A stretch of 64,000 nucleotides of DNA. Source: Sisyra terminalis (taxonomy: Eukaryota; Arthropoda; Insecta; Neuroptera; Sisyridae). Below the pieces are notes generated by a model. The model made no database searches and was not told the origin of the DNA. It worked only from the letters and a program-made list of their open reading frames with translations. The stretch is from positions 65,854,630 to 65,918,629 of the forward strand of contig OY292274.1 of assembly GCA_958496175.1 (NCBI GenBank), read 5' to 3'. This document shows, piece by piece, positions 24,601 through 32,764 of this stretch. The position numbers and the translations under genes were made by a program. The first letter of the stretch is position 1. Every line of letters starts with the position of its first letter.

Positions 24601-27600
24601 ATTCTGGGTCGATTTTTGATTGGTATTAATTCGGGACTGAACGCCGGTCTGGCGCCCATGTACTTGGCTGAAATATCACCGTTGAATCTTCGCGGAGCTG
24701 TAAGTTGATTGGATTTTTTTTTAAGGAATTTTCTATATTTTTTTTTTTGGTTTTAATTTTTAGGTGGGCACAGTTTATCAGTTGGTTATCACCATATCTA
24801 TTTTGGTGGCTCAAGTGCTTGGTTTGGGCTCGCTTTTGGGAACCGAAGAACAGTGGCCGGTTTTGTTGGCAATAACTATTGTTCCGGCCATTTTCCAGGT
24901 GGCCACTCTTCCAATTTGTCCGGAAAGTCCGAAATTTTTGCTTTTGTCCCGAGGACAAGAATTGGAAGCCCAAAGAGGTACTTTATAACATTTTTTGAGT
25001 GTTTTTTTTTTTCTGAGATTAATCAATGATTATTTGCAGCTTTGGGATGGTTGAGAGGAACAATTGAGGTTCATGACGAAATGGATGAAATGCGTGCAGA
25101 GTATGAGGCGATGAAAATTGTTCCGAAAGTAACAATGCGTGAATTAATTACCAACAATGCTTTGAGAATTCCACTTACTATTTCCCTATGCATAATGTGT
25201 GCTCAACAGCTTAGCGGTATTAATGCGGTTGGTATTTCAGACGTTGGTGTTGGAAAGTTTTTTAATTATTTTTTTTTTTACTTTTAGGTAATGTTTTTCT
25301 CGACTAAAATCTTCAAAATGGCACAGTTGAACGATCAAAACGCCCAGTATGCAACCCTGGGAATGGGAATTATCAATGTTTTGATGACCATTGTTTCTTT
25401 GGTTTTGGTTGAACGATGTGGACGTAAAACTCTTTTGTTGATTGGTTTCTCTGGAATGTGTATCGATACTCTTCTGTTGACATTCGCTATGGTTTATGCG
25501 GTAAGAAATTATTTACCTTTCAGAAGAAATAGGAATAATAGGGTAGCTGGGTATGGCGCTAGAGGAAGATTGGTTTTTCATGGCTAAAAATTGTTTTCTT
25601 AATATCACAACCTTCAGTAAAGAGAACTCCTTTTGGGATTATCAGTGCGGTTTTATTCCAGGAAAGATTTAGTGGTTTGTAGTTGGGTATTTAAATTGGG
25701 AAAGATGTAGTCGTCATAAACAGTGGCGTAGCTATCCAGGAGCTAGGCGGGGCAGTGCCCCGGGTCCCTCGAATCCTTACCAGAAATTTCGATCAAACTA
25801 AACTTTTGGAAATTCAGTTGAAAGTTCACCAATTATGTAAGGAAATAATGAGCAAATATGGAGTGCTAGAATGCGACCTAACGGAAATATTTACAGCAAT
25901 ATTATCATTCTTTACAATTCCTGTCACTTCTGCAGCAGCTGAAAGGTCATTTAGCAAATTAAAAATAATAAAAAATTATTTAAAAAATAATATGGGCCAA
26001 ACTCGACTCCGATATTTATCGCTAATAGCAATTGAGTACAAAACCGCATCAAGCCTGGATTTAAACGAAGTCATTGATACTTTTGCGAAAACTAAAGCTA
26101 GGAAAAAATTGTAAATATAATTGTTATTTAGTCAGTTGGTAGGCCCGACATTTATATAATAAACCCTTGAATCTTCTCCTATTTCGTTTTATTAGCCAAA
26201 CCTACACCAAATATTAATTATAATTTATGTTGTTACTGTTTAGTATTTTTATTACCTGCCCTGCAGTGCACAAAAAAGAGCTTAAGTAGCTTAGCATTTT
26301 TAAAGTGTTTGTATTTTCATATTTTTATTTGATAAAACCTAATCAGTTTACATAGGAGTGGGGCTCCATTTTTTAATTTGACCCAGGGCCCTTGGTTACG
26401 TAGCTACGCCACTGGTCATAAATAAATATATTTAGACAATCTGTAAGTTGAATTTTATGAAGTAACATAACTTTTTGGGTTTTATTTTATAATTTTTTTT
26501 TTCAAAAAATTGATCAGTTTTTAGTCGATTCGTTTCTTATAAAGAATTATAGATTTTCCAAATTCATTAACGATACAATTTAGCTACTGTATTGCTGAGG
26601 ATTATACTAAAAAAAAAATCCTCTTACTCCATCCCAACGGTATTAATGATAATTTTTGTAGGAATAAATAGACTTTCATTACTTCATTGTTGAAACAACA
26701 AAAACGGCGTTAATTTTGATTCCATTGAGGTACAAACGAATTTGGCGGATTCTTCCGGTTTTCGTTTGTACCTTAACCGGGAAAAAATAGAATTTTCCGG
26801 GTAATACTGGTCTTCCTTGGGAGATTTTCCATACGTGTACCGTAGACTGATTCAAAAAAAATGATGATTTTTTTTTCTCTTAATTATATCGAAAATATTG
26901 TTGGGAATGACAAAAAAAAATCATGTGAAAGTTTAAGCTCTTAATATTAAATATTAAGAGGTACCGCATCGCAAATTTCGATTTTCCATTTAAATAATAT
27001 GGGAACAATATTCTCTGGCACTTTGGAATTTTATAGCTCCCGTTTGTGACAATATTTCGGAATGACCAAGATATATTCTTGTAGAAAATTGAACGATCTA
27101 CAAAAAAGGTCTCCGACAAGTTTTTGATATATTTATTCCTTCAAAAGTTATTCGAGGTCAAAGTTGAATTAAAGAGAAATTTTAATATTTTTTCAATTTT
27201 TTGACGCAACCATCAATTTTATGAGAAAATTTTATAGGACATTTTTTGTAGAGCACTTTTTTTCCTATAAATTATCTCTATAAAAGGTTTTGATATTTTT
27301 CACAGGTCTTTAGTTATTTAATTAAAATAAAAATAAAACTATTTTTTGTTAAAACTATAATAATTCTGGGAATTTTCAGTTTAATGCAAATAACTTAGGA
27401 CCTTAGCTCACATTGGTGACAATATTTCGGAATGACCAAGGAATATTCTTGTAGAAAATCGAATGATCTACAAAAAAGCTCTTTGTACAAGTTTTTGATA
27501 TATTTATTCCTCCAAAAGTTATTCTAGGTCAAAGTTGAACTAAAGAGAAATTTTAATATTTTTTTCAATTTTTTGACGCAACCATCAATTTTATGAGAAA

Positions 27601-28768
27601 ATTTTTAAGGACATTTTTTGTAGAGCGCTTTTTTTCCTATAACTTATCTCTATAAAAATTTTTGATATTTTTCACAGGTCCTATGTTATTTAATTAAAAT
27701 AAAAATAATAATTTTTATGTTAAAAACATAATAATTCAGGGAATTTTCAGTTTAATGTCAATAACGTAGGACCAGTGAAAAATATCAAAAACTTTTATTG
27801 AGATGAGTTATAGAAAAAAAAGTGCTCTACAAAAAATGTCCTATAAAATTTTCTCATAAAATTGATGGTTGCGTCAAAAAATTGAAAAAAATATTAAAAT
27901 TTCTCTTTAGTTCCACTTTGACCTCGAATAACTTTTAAAGGAATAAATATATCAAAAACTTGTACGAAACCTTTTTTGTAGATCATTCAATTTTCTACAA
28001 GAATATACCTTGGTCATTCCGAAATATTGTCTTTGACGTGAGCTATAAAATTCCAAAGTGCAAGAGAATATTGTTCCGATGTTATTTAAATGGAAAATTG
28101 AAATTTGCGATGGGGCACCTCTTAATATTAAGAGCTTAAACTTTCACAGGATTTTTTTTGTCATTCCCAACAATATTTTCGATATAATTAAGAAAAAAAA
28201 TCATATTTTTTTTTTGAATCAGTCTAGTGTTCCGTTAAAATGTAATAGCCAATCCTCCCTTGCTACTAAGTACTATCAATTGAGGAATTTGATTAGGGGA
28301 ATATTTTAGATAAGGATGTTTTTAAGATAATATTTTTAAACTTTTTTCTTTTTTAGGAATCCGCAATTTGGATCAGTTACTTGGCAATCATTTGCGTATT
28401 GGTTTTCGTCATCATGTTTGCCACTGGTCCAGGTTCCATTCCGTGGTTTTTGGTCTCGGAACTCTTCACCCAATCGGCTCGACCTGCTGCCACATCATTG
28501 GCGGTGGCCGTTAACTGGACTGCAAACTTTTTGGTTGGACTTGGATTTTTGCCATTACAGGTATGATTAAATCAGCGCTGTAATTTATATAATGATTGGT
28601 TTTAATGATTTTTTTTTGTTGTAGGAGGTAATGGGTCCGTATATCTTCTTTATTTTCGTCATCATTTTGGCATTGTCCGTTATGTTTGTGTACAAGAAAG
28701 TTCCCGAAACGAAAAATAAGACGATGGAGGAAATATCCGCCATGTTCAGACAACAGTCTTACAAATAA
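15518..28768 (+). CDS. Glut1: Facilitative glucose transporter, class I (Glut1 type), 8 exons
   Basis: This is a 12-helix major facilitator that lets glucose cross the plasma membrane down its gradient. Exons: 15518-15616, 20861-20959, 24349-24699, 24764-24977, 25040-25227, 25288-25500, 28357-28560, 28625-28768. They sum to 1512 nt, 503 aa plus stop, in frame, near the usual ~490-500 aa. Landmarks are [12 protein letters not shown] in helix 1, an N-glycosylation site N78-R-T in the first outer loop, DRFGRKG (116-122), GRFLIG (153-158), PESPKFLL (236-243), QQLSGINAV (310-318, with the QLS of class I glucose carriers), ERCGRKT (359-365), GPGSIPWF (412-419, the cytochalasin-site Trp), NWTAN (441-445) and PETKNKT (483-489). 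All introns are GT-AG; 3, 4, 5 and 7 are 60-64 nt, while 1, 2 and 6 are long and filled with transposons. The first exon is the least certain part. Confidence 0.9.
15617..16129. other. Intron 1 of Glut1, first part, nothing recognised
   Basis: AT-rich intron sequence directly after the exon 1 donor. No repeat or second coding exon is evident before the tandem array that starts near 16130. Confidence 0.4.
16130..17465 (+). repeat. Four-copy tandem repeat, 335-337 bp unit, in intron 1
   Basis: The marker GGAAACTGTTTACG occurs at 16251, 16588, 16924 and 17259, giving unit lengths of 337, 336 and 335 bp. Each unit also contains TTCATTCAGAACAACAATTA, GAGCACAGAGGCGTAA, GAATGGTCAGAAAGTCA, GGTCTAGAAG and an A-rich tail ending AATTCGCCGA. 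Units differ mainly in homopolymer lengths and a few substitutions. A ~66-codon open frame recurs in three units but varies in length and ends by frame drift, so I treat it as a by-product. The sequence is unrelated to the 339 bp satellite further downstream. Confidence 0.85.
17605..17682 (-). mobile_element. hAT-type terminus remnant
   Basis: Reverse-complemented, the segment reads CATTGTTTCCTAACCTGTGG followed by TCCGCGGACC. This is the kind of TIR (CAGTGGTTCCCAACCTGTGG-like) common on non-autonomous hAT elements. A second GGGACCGCGGACCCCC word at the other edge makes a small inverted pair. No partner terminus or target duplication is identified, so only one end is claimed. Confidence 0.4.
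18035..18762 (-). pseudogene. Mariner transposase pseudogene, catalytic residues lost
   Basis: Read from 18762 leftward, the order of a mariner transposase is preserved over most of the protein: [18 protein letters not shown], an [19 protein letters not shown] second [28 protein letters not shown], an [18 protein letters not shown] segment, [20 protein letters not shown], and near the end [16 protein letters not shown]. In active relatives the catalytic Asp residues sit in TGDEKW and in HDNARPH; here these positions read PENEKW and RHNFRP, so both are Asn-like replacements or lost. At least six in-frame stops and small indels are present. It lies antisense in intron 1 of Glut1 and is long dead. 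Confidence 0.78.
18763..20860. other. Remainder of intron 1, mostly unrecognised
   Basis: The only structure I can support is a ~21 bp inverted pair: CTGGCAACGTTGCATTTTC at ~19493 against GAAAATGCAACGTTGCTAG at ~19637, probably a decayed MITE of ~170 bp. A 70-codon open frame at 20127-20339 matches nothing known to me and has no splice context. The segment ends in a polypyrimidine tract and GATTTGCAG, the acceptor of exon 2. Confidence 0.4.
20861..20959 (+). CDS. Glut1: Glut1 coding exon 2 (membrane helix 1)
   Basis: 33 codons, phase 0 on both sides, between GATTTGCAG and GTATGTAA. It encodes [20 protein letters not shown] followed by [13 protein letters not shown]. This is the highly conserved first transmembrane helix of GLUT1-4 type carriers and joins directly to LIESW of exon 3. 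Confidence 0.93.
21405..21985. mobile_element. Foldback MITE, family B, in intron 2
   Basis: The axis lies near 21774. AGGTCTTTAAACGTTTTTAC (21704-21723) mirrors GTAAAAACGTTAAAAGACCT (21825-21844), and complementarity continues to about 21560/21985. The left arm runs further, to ~21405, so the right arm is shortened. The left arm is also present alone at 11815-12187. It carries CTCTACAAAAAAGGTC at the inner arm border. No coding sequence. Confidence 0.72.
22056..22691. other. Intron 2 filler, nothing recognised
   Basis: AT-rich intron with no recognised repeat. A slightly GC-richer patch at ~22435-22510 has a short open frame without known homology. Confidence 0.35.
22692..24085 (+). mobile_element. 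Second non-autonomous Helitron, in intron 2
   Basis: The 5' end (TCTATCTATCTATTATTATG) follows an A; a TCTA slippage makes the exact first base uncertain by 4 or 8. The 3' end reads ACGTTACGCAGACGAAGTCG then CGGGATCAGCTAG before a T. The 3' 40 bases and an internal ~300 bp block (GGCTACTTATCATTCC, GGCGAGTTATATATCATTGG, AGTTGAACTGTTAAAAAGCA) match the Helitron at 12635-14759, so both belong to one family. No Rep/helicase frame is present. A GTGGATTCAGGATTTTTTTC-GGGGGGG word at ~23510 looks like the end of another MITE inserted in it. Confidence 0.78.
24086..24348. other. End of Glut1 intron 2 with exon 3 acceptor
   Basis: Unremarkable AT-rich sequence leading to the pyrimidine-rich acceptor CTTTTGTTTGCAG at 24336-24348. 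Confidence 0.5.
24349..24699 (+). CDS. Glut1: Glut1 coding exon 3 (helices 2-4)
   Basis: 117 codons in phase 0, from [15 protein letters not shown] to the LRGA before helix 5. It contains the first outer loop with the N-R-T glycosylation site, helix 2 ([16 protein letters not shown]), the DRFGRKG loop that is a hallmark of sugar porters, GRFLIG in helix 4 and [11 protein letters not shown] content is visibly higher than in the surrounding introns. The donor is GCT|GTAAGT. Confidence 0.96.
24764..24977 (+). CDS. Glut1: Glut1 coding exon 4 (helices 5-6, PESP motif)
   Basis: 71 codons plus one base, following a 64 nt intron. It encodes [19 protein letters not shown] (helix 5, including the conserved Gln), a helix 6 ending [16 protein letters not shown] and the start of the central cytoplasmic loop. 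It ends in phase 1 after AGA G, before a GTACTT donor. Confidence 0.95.
25040..25227 (+). CDS. Glut1: Glut1 coding exon 5 (central loop, helix 7)
   Basis: Starts in phase 1 (completing an Ala codon) after a 62 nt intron. It covers the intracellular helical loop ([20 protein letters not shown]) and helix 7 with AQQLSGINA. The donor is GCG|GTTGGT, a weak site; it is the only choice that keeps frame with exon 6 and restores the invariant GINAVMF. Confidence 0.9.
25288..25500 (+). CDS. Glut1: Glut1 coding exon 6 (helices 8-9)
   Basis: 71 codons, phase 0, after a 60 nt intron ending CTTTTAG. It opens VMFFSTKIF, continues with the [19 protein letters not shown] segment (second-half counterpart of the DRFGRKG motif) and ends in helix 9 at FAMVYA before GTAAGA. 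Confidence 0.95.
25721..26414 (+). mobile_element. 694 bp hAT element with transposase C-terminus and 8 bp TSD
   Basis: The ends are CAGTGGCGTAGCTATCCAGG and the inverse of CAGTGGCGTAGCTACGTAAC. The octamer GTCATAAA flanks it exactly on both sides (25713-25720 and 26415-26422), as expected for hAT integration. It is an internally deleted, non-autonomous copy that keeps the 3' end of its transposase. The 329 bp element at 8438-8766 is a shorter relative in inverted orientation. Confidence 0.93.
25755..26114 (+). pseudogene. hAT transposase C-terminal dimerisation fragment
   Basis: An intact ~110-codon frame ends at 26114. It contains [20 protein letters not shown], then [16 protein letters not shown], then LSLIAIEY. 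This is the conserved C-terminal dimerisation region of hAT transposases, where the (S)AAAERSFS and RL..L motifs are diagnostic. The zinc finger, the DDE catalytic positions before this segment and any real start codon are missing, so the ATG at 25755 is unlikely to be used as a transposase start. The frame has no stops, so deletion happened recently. It lies in sense orientation inside intron 6 and could in principle be read through. Confidence 0.85.
26845..28224. mobile_element. 1380 bp foldback element, family C, TA target site
   Basis: The ends are GACTGATTCAAAAAAAATGA and its inverse, each bordered by TA (26843-26844 and 28225-28226), consistent with Tc1/mariner-type integration. The arms run about 450 bp inward and are ~90% complementary by eye. 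Inside, the segment from 27048 (GACAATATTTCGGAATGACC) is repeated in the same direction from 27417, so the element also carries a ~369 bp internal direct duplication. Arm motifs include GATCTACAAAAAAGGTCTC. No transposase is present. Confidence 0.8.
28357..28560 (+). CDS. Glut1: Glut1 coding exon 7 (helices 10-11)
   Basis: 68 codons, phase 0. It encodes [20 protein letters not shown], then [17 protein letters not shown] with the Trp of the inner substrate/cytochalasin site, then [20 protein letters not shown]. The donor is CAG|GTATGA. Confidence 0.96.
28625..28768 (+). CDS. Glut1: Glut1 coding exon 8 (helix 12 and C-terminus)
   Basis: 47 codons and a TAA after a 64 nt intron. It encodes [40 protein letters not shown] and a short tail ending QQSYK. 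Compared with vertebrate GLUT1 the tail is short; the PETKG signature reads PETKN. Confidence 0.96.
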   Translation, partial: EVMGPYIFFIFVIILALSVMFVYKKVPETKNKTMEEISAMFRQQSYK

Positions 28769-29400
28769 GGAATTGTATTATAGTGGCTGTAATAGTGTTG
28801 TTTATCGTTAATTTATTATTATATTAATGATGGAGACGTATGATTGTAATGAATAAAATTTAGTTCAGATTCAATCATATCAAGACAAAATACTCAAACA
28901 TTGTTATTTCTATTTTTTCGATTCGCTGCAAAAAGAAAAAAAAAATCACTTAGATCATTTTTTTTTCTGTTACTAAAATATTTTATGAAAAATTTACACA
29001 AACTATTTTTAACTTATAGATTTGTTATATAATAAATAGGTATTTAGATAGTTAAAACGATGTAGTAGGAATCAATTGATGTCCAAAGGCTATTGTAGTG
29101 TACTGTAATGTTTAAGTTACAATCTACATCGATTCATTATTATATTAAACCGAACGGTATTGACTATTTTATTTTCTAAAAAAAAAATAAATCAAAAAAT
29201 CATGTTCATACTTTTAATGGAAGTACAACATCGATAGTTTTAAGTATATTTTTGTGATTAATTTAATGTAATAATTATACTTTAATCATAGGCATATCAG
29301 AAGAAAACAATAAGAGCAAATGCTGTTCGAACGAATAAAAGTTTGCCATTAAATAATTTCTTTAATATTATGATGAAAACGGCGTGCTATTTGTTATCAA
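28769..29400 (+). other. Glut1: Glut1 3' untranslated region
   Basis: AT-rich sequence after the stop codon. Canonical AATAAA hexamers occur at 28852-28857, 29186-29191 and 29334-29339, allowing 3' UTRs of roughly 110, 440 or 590 nt. Which is used cannot be told from sequence. The stretch on to ~30060 shows nothing further that I recognise. Confidence 0.6.
28852..28857 (+). terminator. First polyadenylation signal of Glut1
   Basis: AATAAA 83 nt after the stop codon; later copies at 29186 and 29334 are alternatives. Confidence 0.5.
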
Positions 29401-30119
29401 TAATTAAAGTAATACTAGTTTTAATTGCTCGAATCTGCTATGTACCAAAATAATTTATAATCGAAACAAGAAAAATAGAAAATGAGAGTTTTCTTAAATT
29501 ATACACTAATTTAATGCAATACTTTTATGTTATTTATGTATAAGTATGTGTAAATAATTTCTTATAATTTTTTTTTAAATGTGTGAATCTCTTTTAATTC
29601 ATAAAATTATTCATTTAATCTCATTTTTCAAAAAATCATTTAGTAAAATATCGCTATGTGTAATCTATGTATTAATGTGTATTTAGCATATTGGCACACA
29701 CGTGCTACCAACTAGAAACAAATAATTTAAAAAAGTTTTTTTTTCAAATTGTATATCTTATTTTCAACGAGTTTTTAATATTAGAAGTCTGATTTTATGT
29801 ATTATGTTGTTACAATGTATAAATGAATGATTAAAATATATTGAAATTATATTTTAATTATTGATGTTTGTTTTACTTACATAAATTAAAACTGATTTTT
29901 AGAATATTAAAAATGTTTATAGTCCAATTATAAATGAAAAGACAAGAAAGTGGTGGAAATTAAAAACATAATTTAACAATTACTCCGAAATCACCTACTT
30001 CAATATTTGAAGTTCACGTTATTATGTAACAAAAATTTTTTTTTCAAATTTCAGTCAATTTATTTATCTTTAAGCCACACTTATGGACCTATTAAGAACG
30101 TACAAGTTCACCCGAACAA

Positions 30120-30692
30120 ATTAAGAAAATTTTTCCCAAAACAAACCTCGTTTAAGGGATGAAATCGACCATTAAAGTGCCAGAAAAAATCATAGAAAAC
30201 CATCCAAATTTCAATCGCATGTAACATCGTTAAATAAGGGATGATATTATAATCAAAGGCAGTTTCGGGTTCGTAACAATGTATTGAACGATAATATTAA
30301 AATCTTTTTCGAATTCGAACTAAAAATAATTTTCACAAAAAAAAACCGTGGGCTTAATCGGCTTAATAATGATTTATTCTGACACTTTGATGGTCGATTT
30401 CATCCCTTAAACGAGTTATATTTTCGGAAAAATTTGTACAGAATGTACAGATGGACGAATACTTTCGATTGGTACCCTTAAATTTTTTTTTTGAAATTTG
30501 ACCATTCTCGTTAAAAATCAACGATGGTTAACCCACGGTTTTTTTTGACTGAAAAATTTTATGTTTCGAATTTGAAAACGATTGTTATATTATTGTTAAA
30601 TACATTGTTACGAACCCGAAACTGCTCTTGGTTCAAAAATCATCCCTTATTTAACGATGAAACATGCGATTGAAGTTTGGATGATTTTTTAA
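30120..30692. repeat. Interlocked inverted repeats at outer left flank of the large element
   Basis: Two inverted pairs interlock. First, CTCGTTTAAGGGATGAAATC (~30148) is mirrored by GATTTCATCCCTTAAACGAG (~30394). Second, ~30200-30362 (with GTTTCGGGTTCGTAACAATG and an AAAAAAACCGTGGG word) is mirrored by ~30527-30692. A sequence close to the first motif, CTCGTTTTAGGGATAATATC, recurs at ~63511, just outside the far end of the satellite array. This supports 30.1 kb and 63.6 kb as the approximate outer edges of one composite element. Confidence 0.6.
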
Positions 30693-30985
30693 CCTCGTTA
30701 ATTTCCCGTTTTGATTGTCCAAGGATCTAGCCACTAAATAAAAATTCCTTGAATGCAGTTACGTTAAGGACGATTATGTCTAAAATATTCTGCTTAATTT
30801 CAGCGGAAAAACCAACTCCTTATATCCTTTTTGTGCAATTGAAAAATGTCCTGTTAGAAACTTTGAATCGATATTTCGAGTATCCTTTTGCACACAGGAC
30901 GAAAATTTTTTCATCATTCAAATGACGTAACGGCCTTTTCTATTTAATGGTTGAGGAATAGCATCCTTACAAGTAAATGCAATCC
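30693..30985 (-). repeat. Single diverged 339-bp-satellite monomer in left arm
   Basis: Read on the minus strand this follows the satellite monomer order: TTTGTCCTGTGTGCAAAAGGA (20 of its bases are shared), ATATCGATTCAAAGTTTC, a CAATTG...AAAAGGATATAAGGAGT stretch, a GAAATTAAGCAGAAT segment, AACGTAACTGC, GGCTAGATCCTTGG and AAAACGGGAA. It has many substitutions and small deletions relative to the array, and is the only copy on this side. It sits at the mirror position of the first array unit. Confidence 0.8.
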
Positions 30986-31139
30986 TTGTAATTATCCGTT
31001 TTCTAACAAAATGTAGATGTTAGGCAACCCATTGATCATCTGAGTATTTGGGCTGCGGTTTAAGTCCACTAGTTTAAAACTTATATATTGGACATATGAT
31101 TTGTTATATTAATTTAAATCATTGTATTATTACAGATTT

Positions 31140-31310
31140 AACATTTCTTGTAAGTGGGGGCAAGCGCTGTTTTGTTTGGGCTTAAGAAAGTATCATCCTG
31201 GACCATCATCCAAATGGACGTTGGAGGAATGAATCCGGATCGTTCCAGAATCTTCCATCAAATTCTTCAAGGATATTTGTAAATTTTGTTTCAATAAATC
31301 AGTGAAGTGA
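31140..31310 (+). other. Exon-like segment in left arm, mirrored in right arm
   Basis: One frame reads KWTLEE-stop-IRIVPESS, then IKFFKDI. The mirror segment at ~36410-36600 (minus) reads KWTFEE-stop-VQIVPDSS, then FKFIKDI. Substitutions mostly keep residue class, yet both share the same TGA. This may be a relic exon of a gene the element once carried. No family is recognised. Confidence 0.35.
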
Positions 31311-31440
31311 TGTGATAAAGTGGTTCAATTGATAAATAATTAAAATATCAGACAATTCAAAAGTTTTTTTATTAACAATTAATTTTTTTCCTAGTTTATA
31401 TAAATAATTGTAAATATGCACAAAACTGTTATTGTAATTA

Positions 31441-31476
31441 TGTATATATATATGTATATATATGTATATATATATG

Positions 31477-31509
<33 letters not shown>
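31441..31509. repeat. (TA)n microsatellite
   Basis: A ~70 bp run of TATATA with TG interruptions, present only in the left arm; the mirror position at ~36.2 kb has AATATGTACAACATT instead. It helps explain why the outer arms are out of register. Confidence 0.9.
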
Positions 31510-31511
<2 letters not shown>

Positions 31512-31872
31512 AATGATATGAAATATCAATAAATTTATTTTAATAGAATATATTGTTTCAATTCGATTTACCGCACCTATCCTCTTCAATTTTATTTTTC
31601 AGGGATATGATATAAGAGTTAAGTTAATAACTAATTAGGTAAGTATACTAAAAGGTTTAATAATATAGGTAGGTATAATAACATTAATACGGTATGTAAT
31701 GTAGGTGCAATGTTTTACTGTAAGTTATCGAATAACTCGAAAAAAATCAATATCGAAAAATGTTTTGAATATGGTTGGGAAATTTTAATTATTTCGATCG
31801 AAAAAATTTTTTCTTTAAATCTCATTAGAATTGTTTAAATATAAGTTTTAACGTCATTTACATATATCATAT

Positions 31873-31946
31873 GATAGCCGCATCGCTAAGGTCGCCGCCG
31901 CCACCACCGGAGCTGAGGATTGCTGGTTCGGAACCCGAAGGGGGTA
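31873..31946 (+). other. tRNA-like pol III promoter remnant (SINE head), left arm
   Basis: TAGCCGCATCGCTAAGGTCG resembles an A-box region of tRNA-derived SINEs. It is followed ~30 nt later by GATTGCTGGTTCGGAACCCG, which resembles a B box (GGTTCGAATCC). The cloverleaf cannot be drawn convincingly and the B box is off consensus. A mirrored copy is at 35778-35851. A GTAAGT word follows directly. Confidence 0.35.
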
Positions 31947-32099
31947 AGTGTTTTTTCTTTAATATAATAATTAATTTCTATTCTTTACAGCTTATCCCAT
32001 CCCTAATTAACATTAATAATTGTTTCCAGACATTGCATCATCGAAATATTCGATAGAACAATTCCAACCTTTCGGGGTTGGAAATGATCGATCGATCGA

Positions 32100-32760
32100 T
32101 GATGCAATATATTTTTCATTTTATTTTTTGCTCATTGGATTTGTGACGTCACTCAATTTCATATATATATATGACGTCACACATACGTCGCCGTCCAATG
32201 ACATCACCCAATGACGTCATTCCCGAAAATAATCGAAAAATGAGCGAATTTTCGATTTTCGGGAATTAGGATTATGGGAATGGCTTAGTTACGTCACGGG
32301 AGGCCTAAAAAACATATCCTAAAGCCGATTAATTTCGTTTTTTTTGGGAAAATTTTTTGGCCAAAATTCTGGAGAATCTCAAAAATAGGCCAAAATTGGT
32401 GTTTTTCTTCACTTTTTTCAACTTTAACGCCGTTTTTAGCGAAAACTATCGATCGTAGGTTAACGTTAGTAGGCTCTTTCGATAGCGCTTGAATTACTCT
32501 ATCGATGGTGTAAATTTGGTCCTGGAAAACCTTCAGGAGAAAAACTTTTTTTTCAACTCTTCAGAAATTTCAAATCGTCGACCAAATGTACGTCGAATTT
32601 ATGAATTTTTTTTTTGTTGAATTTCTCGATGAAATTCGCACCATAGATGCATTATGATACGATCGAAGCTTTTATATAAAAACATAACCACTATTCGATG
32701 TTCGTAATGGATTTTTTCGATTTAACAAAATTACAAATTATGCATCATAAATATATTTTA
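32100..32760 (+). repeat. TGACGTCA-rich module, left arm copy 1
   Basis: Contains TGACGTCA at 32144, 32172 and 32212, then GGGAATGGCTTAGTTACGTC, a GGAGGCCTAAAA word, GCCGTTTTTAGCGAAAACTA and GATAGCGCTTGAATTACTCT. It is repeated in direct orientation at 32765-33310 (diverged) and in mirror orientation at 34976-35640 (nearly identical). Confidence 0.85.
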
Positions 32761-32764
32761 AATA

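Larger units (their letters stand above)
25501..28356. other. Glut1 intron 6, nearly three-quarters transposon
   Basis: Of 2856 nt, the hAT element (694 nt) and the foldback element (1380 nt) account for about 2070. The rest is AT-rich sequence without recognised features. The acceptor CTTTTTTCTTTTTTAG precedes exon 7. Confidence 0.7.

Noticed and set aside
24360..24629. Alternative-frame 89-codon ORF over Glut1 exon 3, and minus-strand ORFs at 24269-25026
   Set aside because: Shadow frames of the GC-richer coding exons; the Glut1 frame is unambiguous.
28058..28309. 83-codon ORF near the end of intron 6
   Set aside because: It runs through the right arm of the foldback element at 26845-28224; its relative at 26880-27119 is the other arm.
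31873..31946. Functional tRNA gene
   Set aside because: A- and B-box-like words are present, but no acceptor stem or cloverleaf can be paired and the B box is off consensus.
31871..32056. Proline-rich 61-codon ORF (SLRSPPPPPELR)
   Set aside because: The prolines come from a CCGCCGCCACCACC tract in the tRNA-like segment; the frame is not kept in the mirror copy, where one repeat unit differs.
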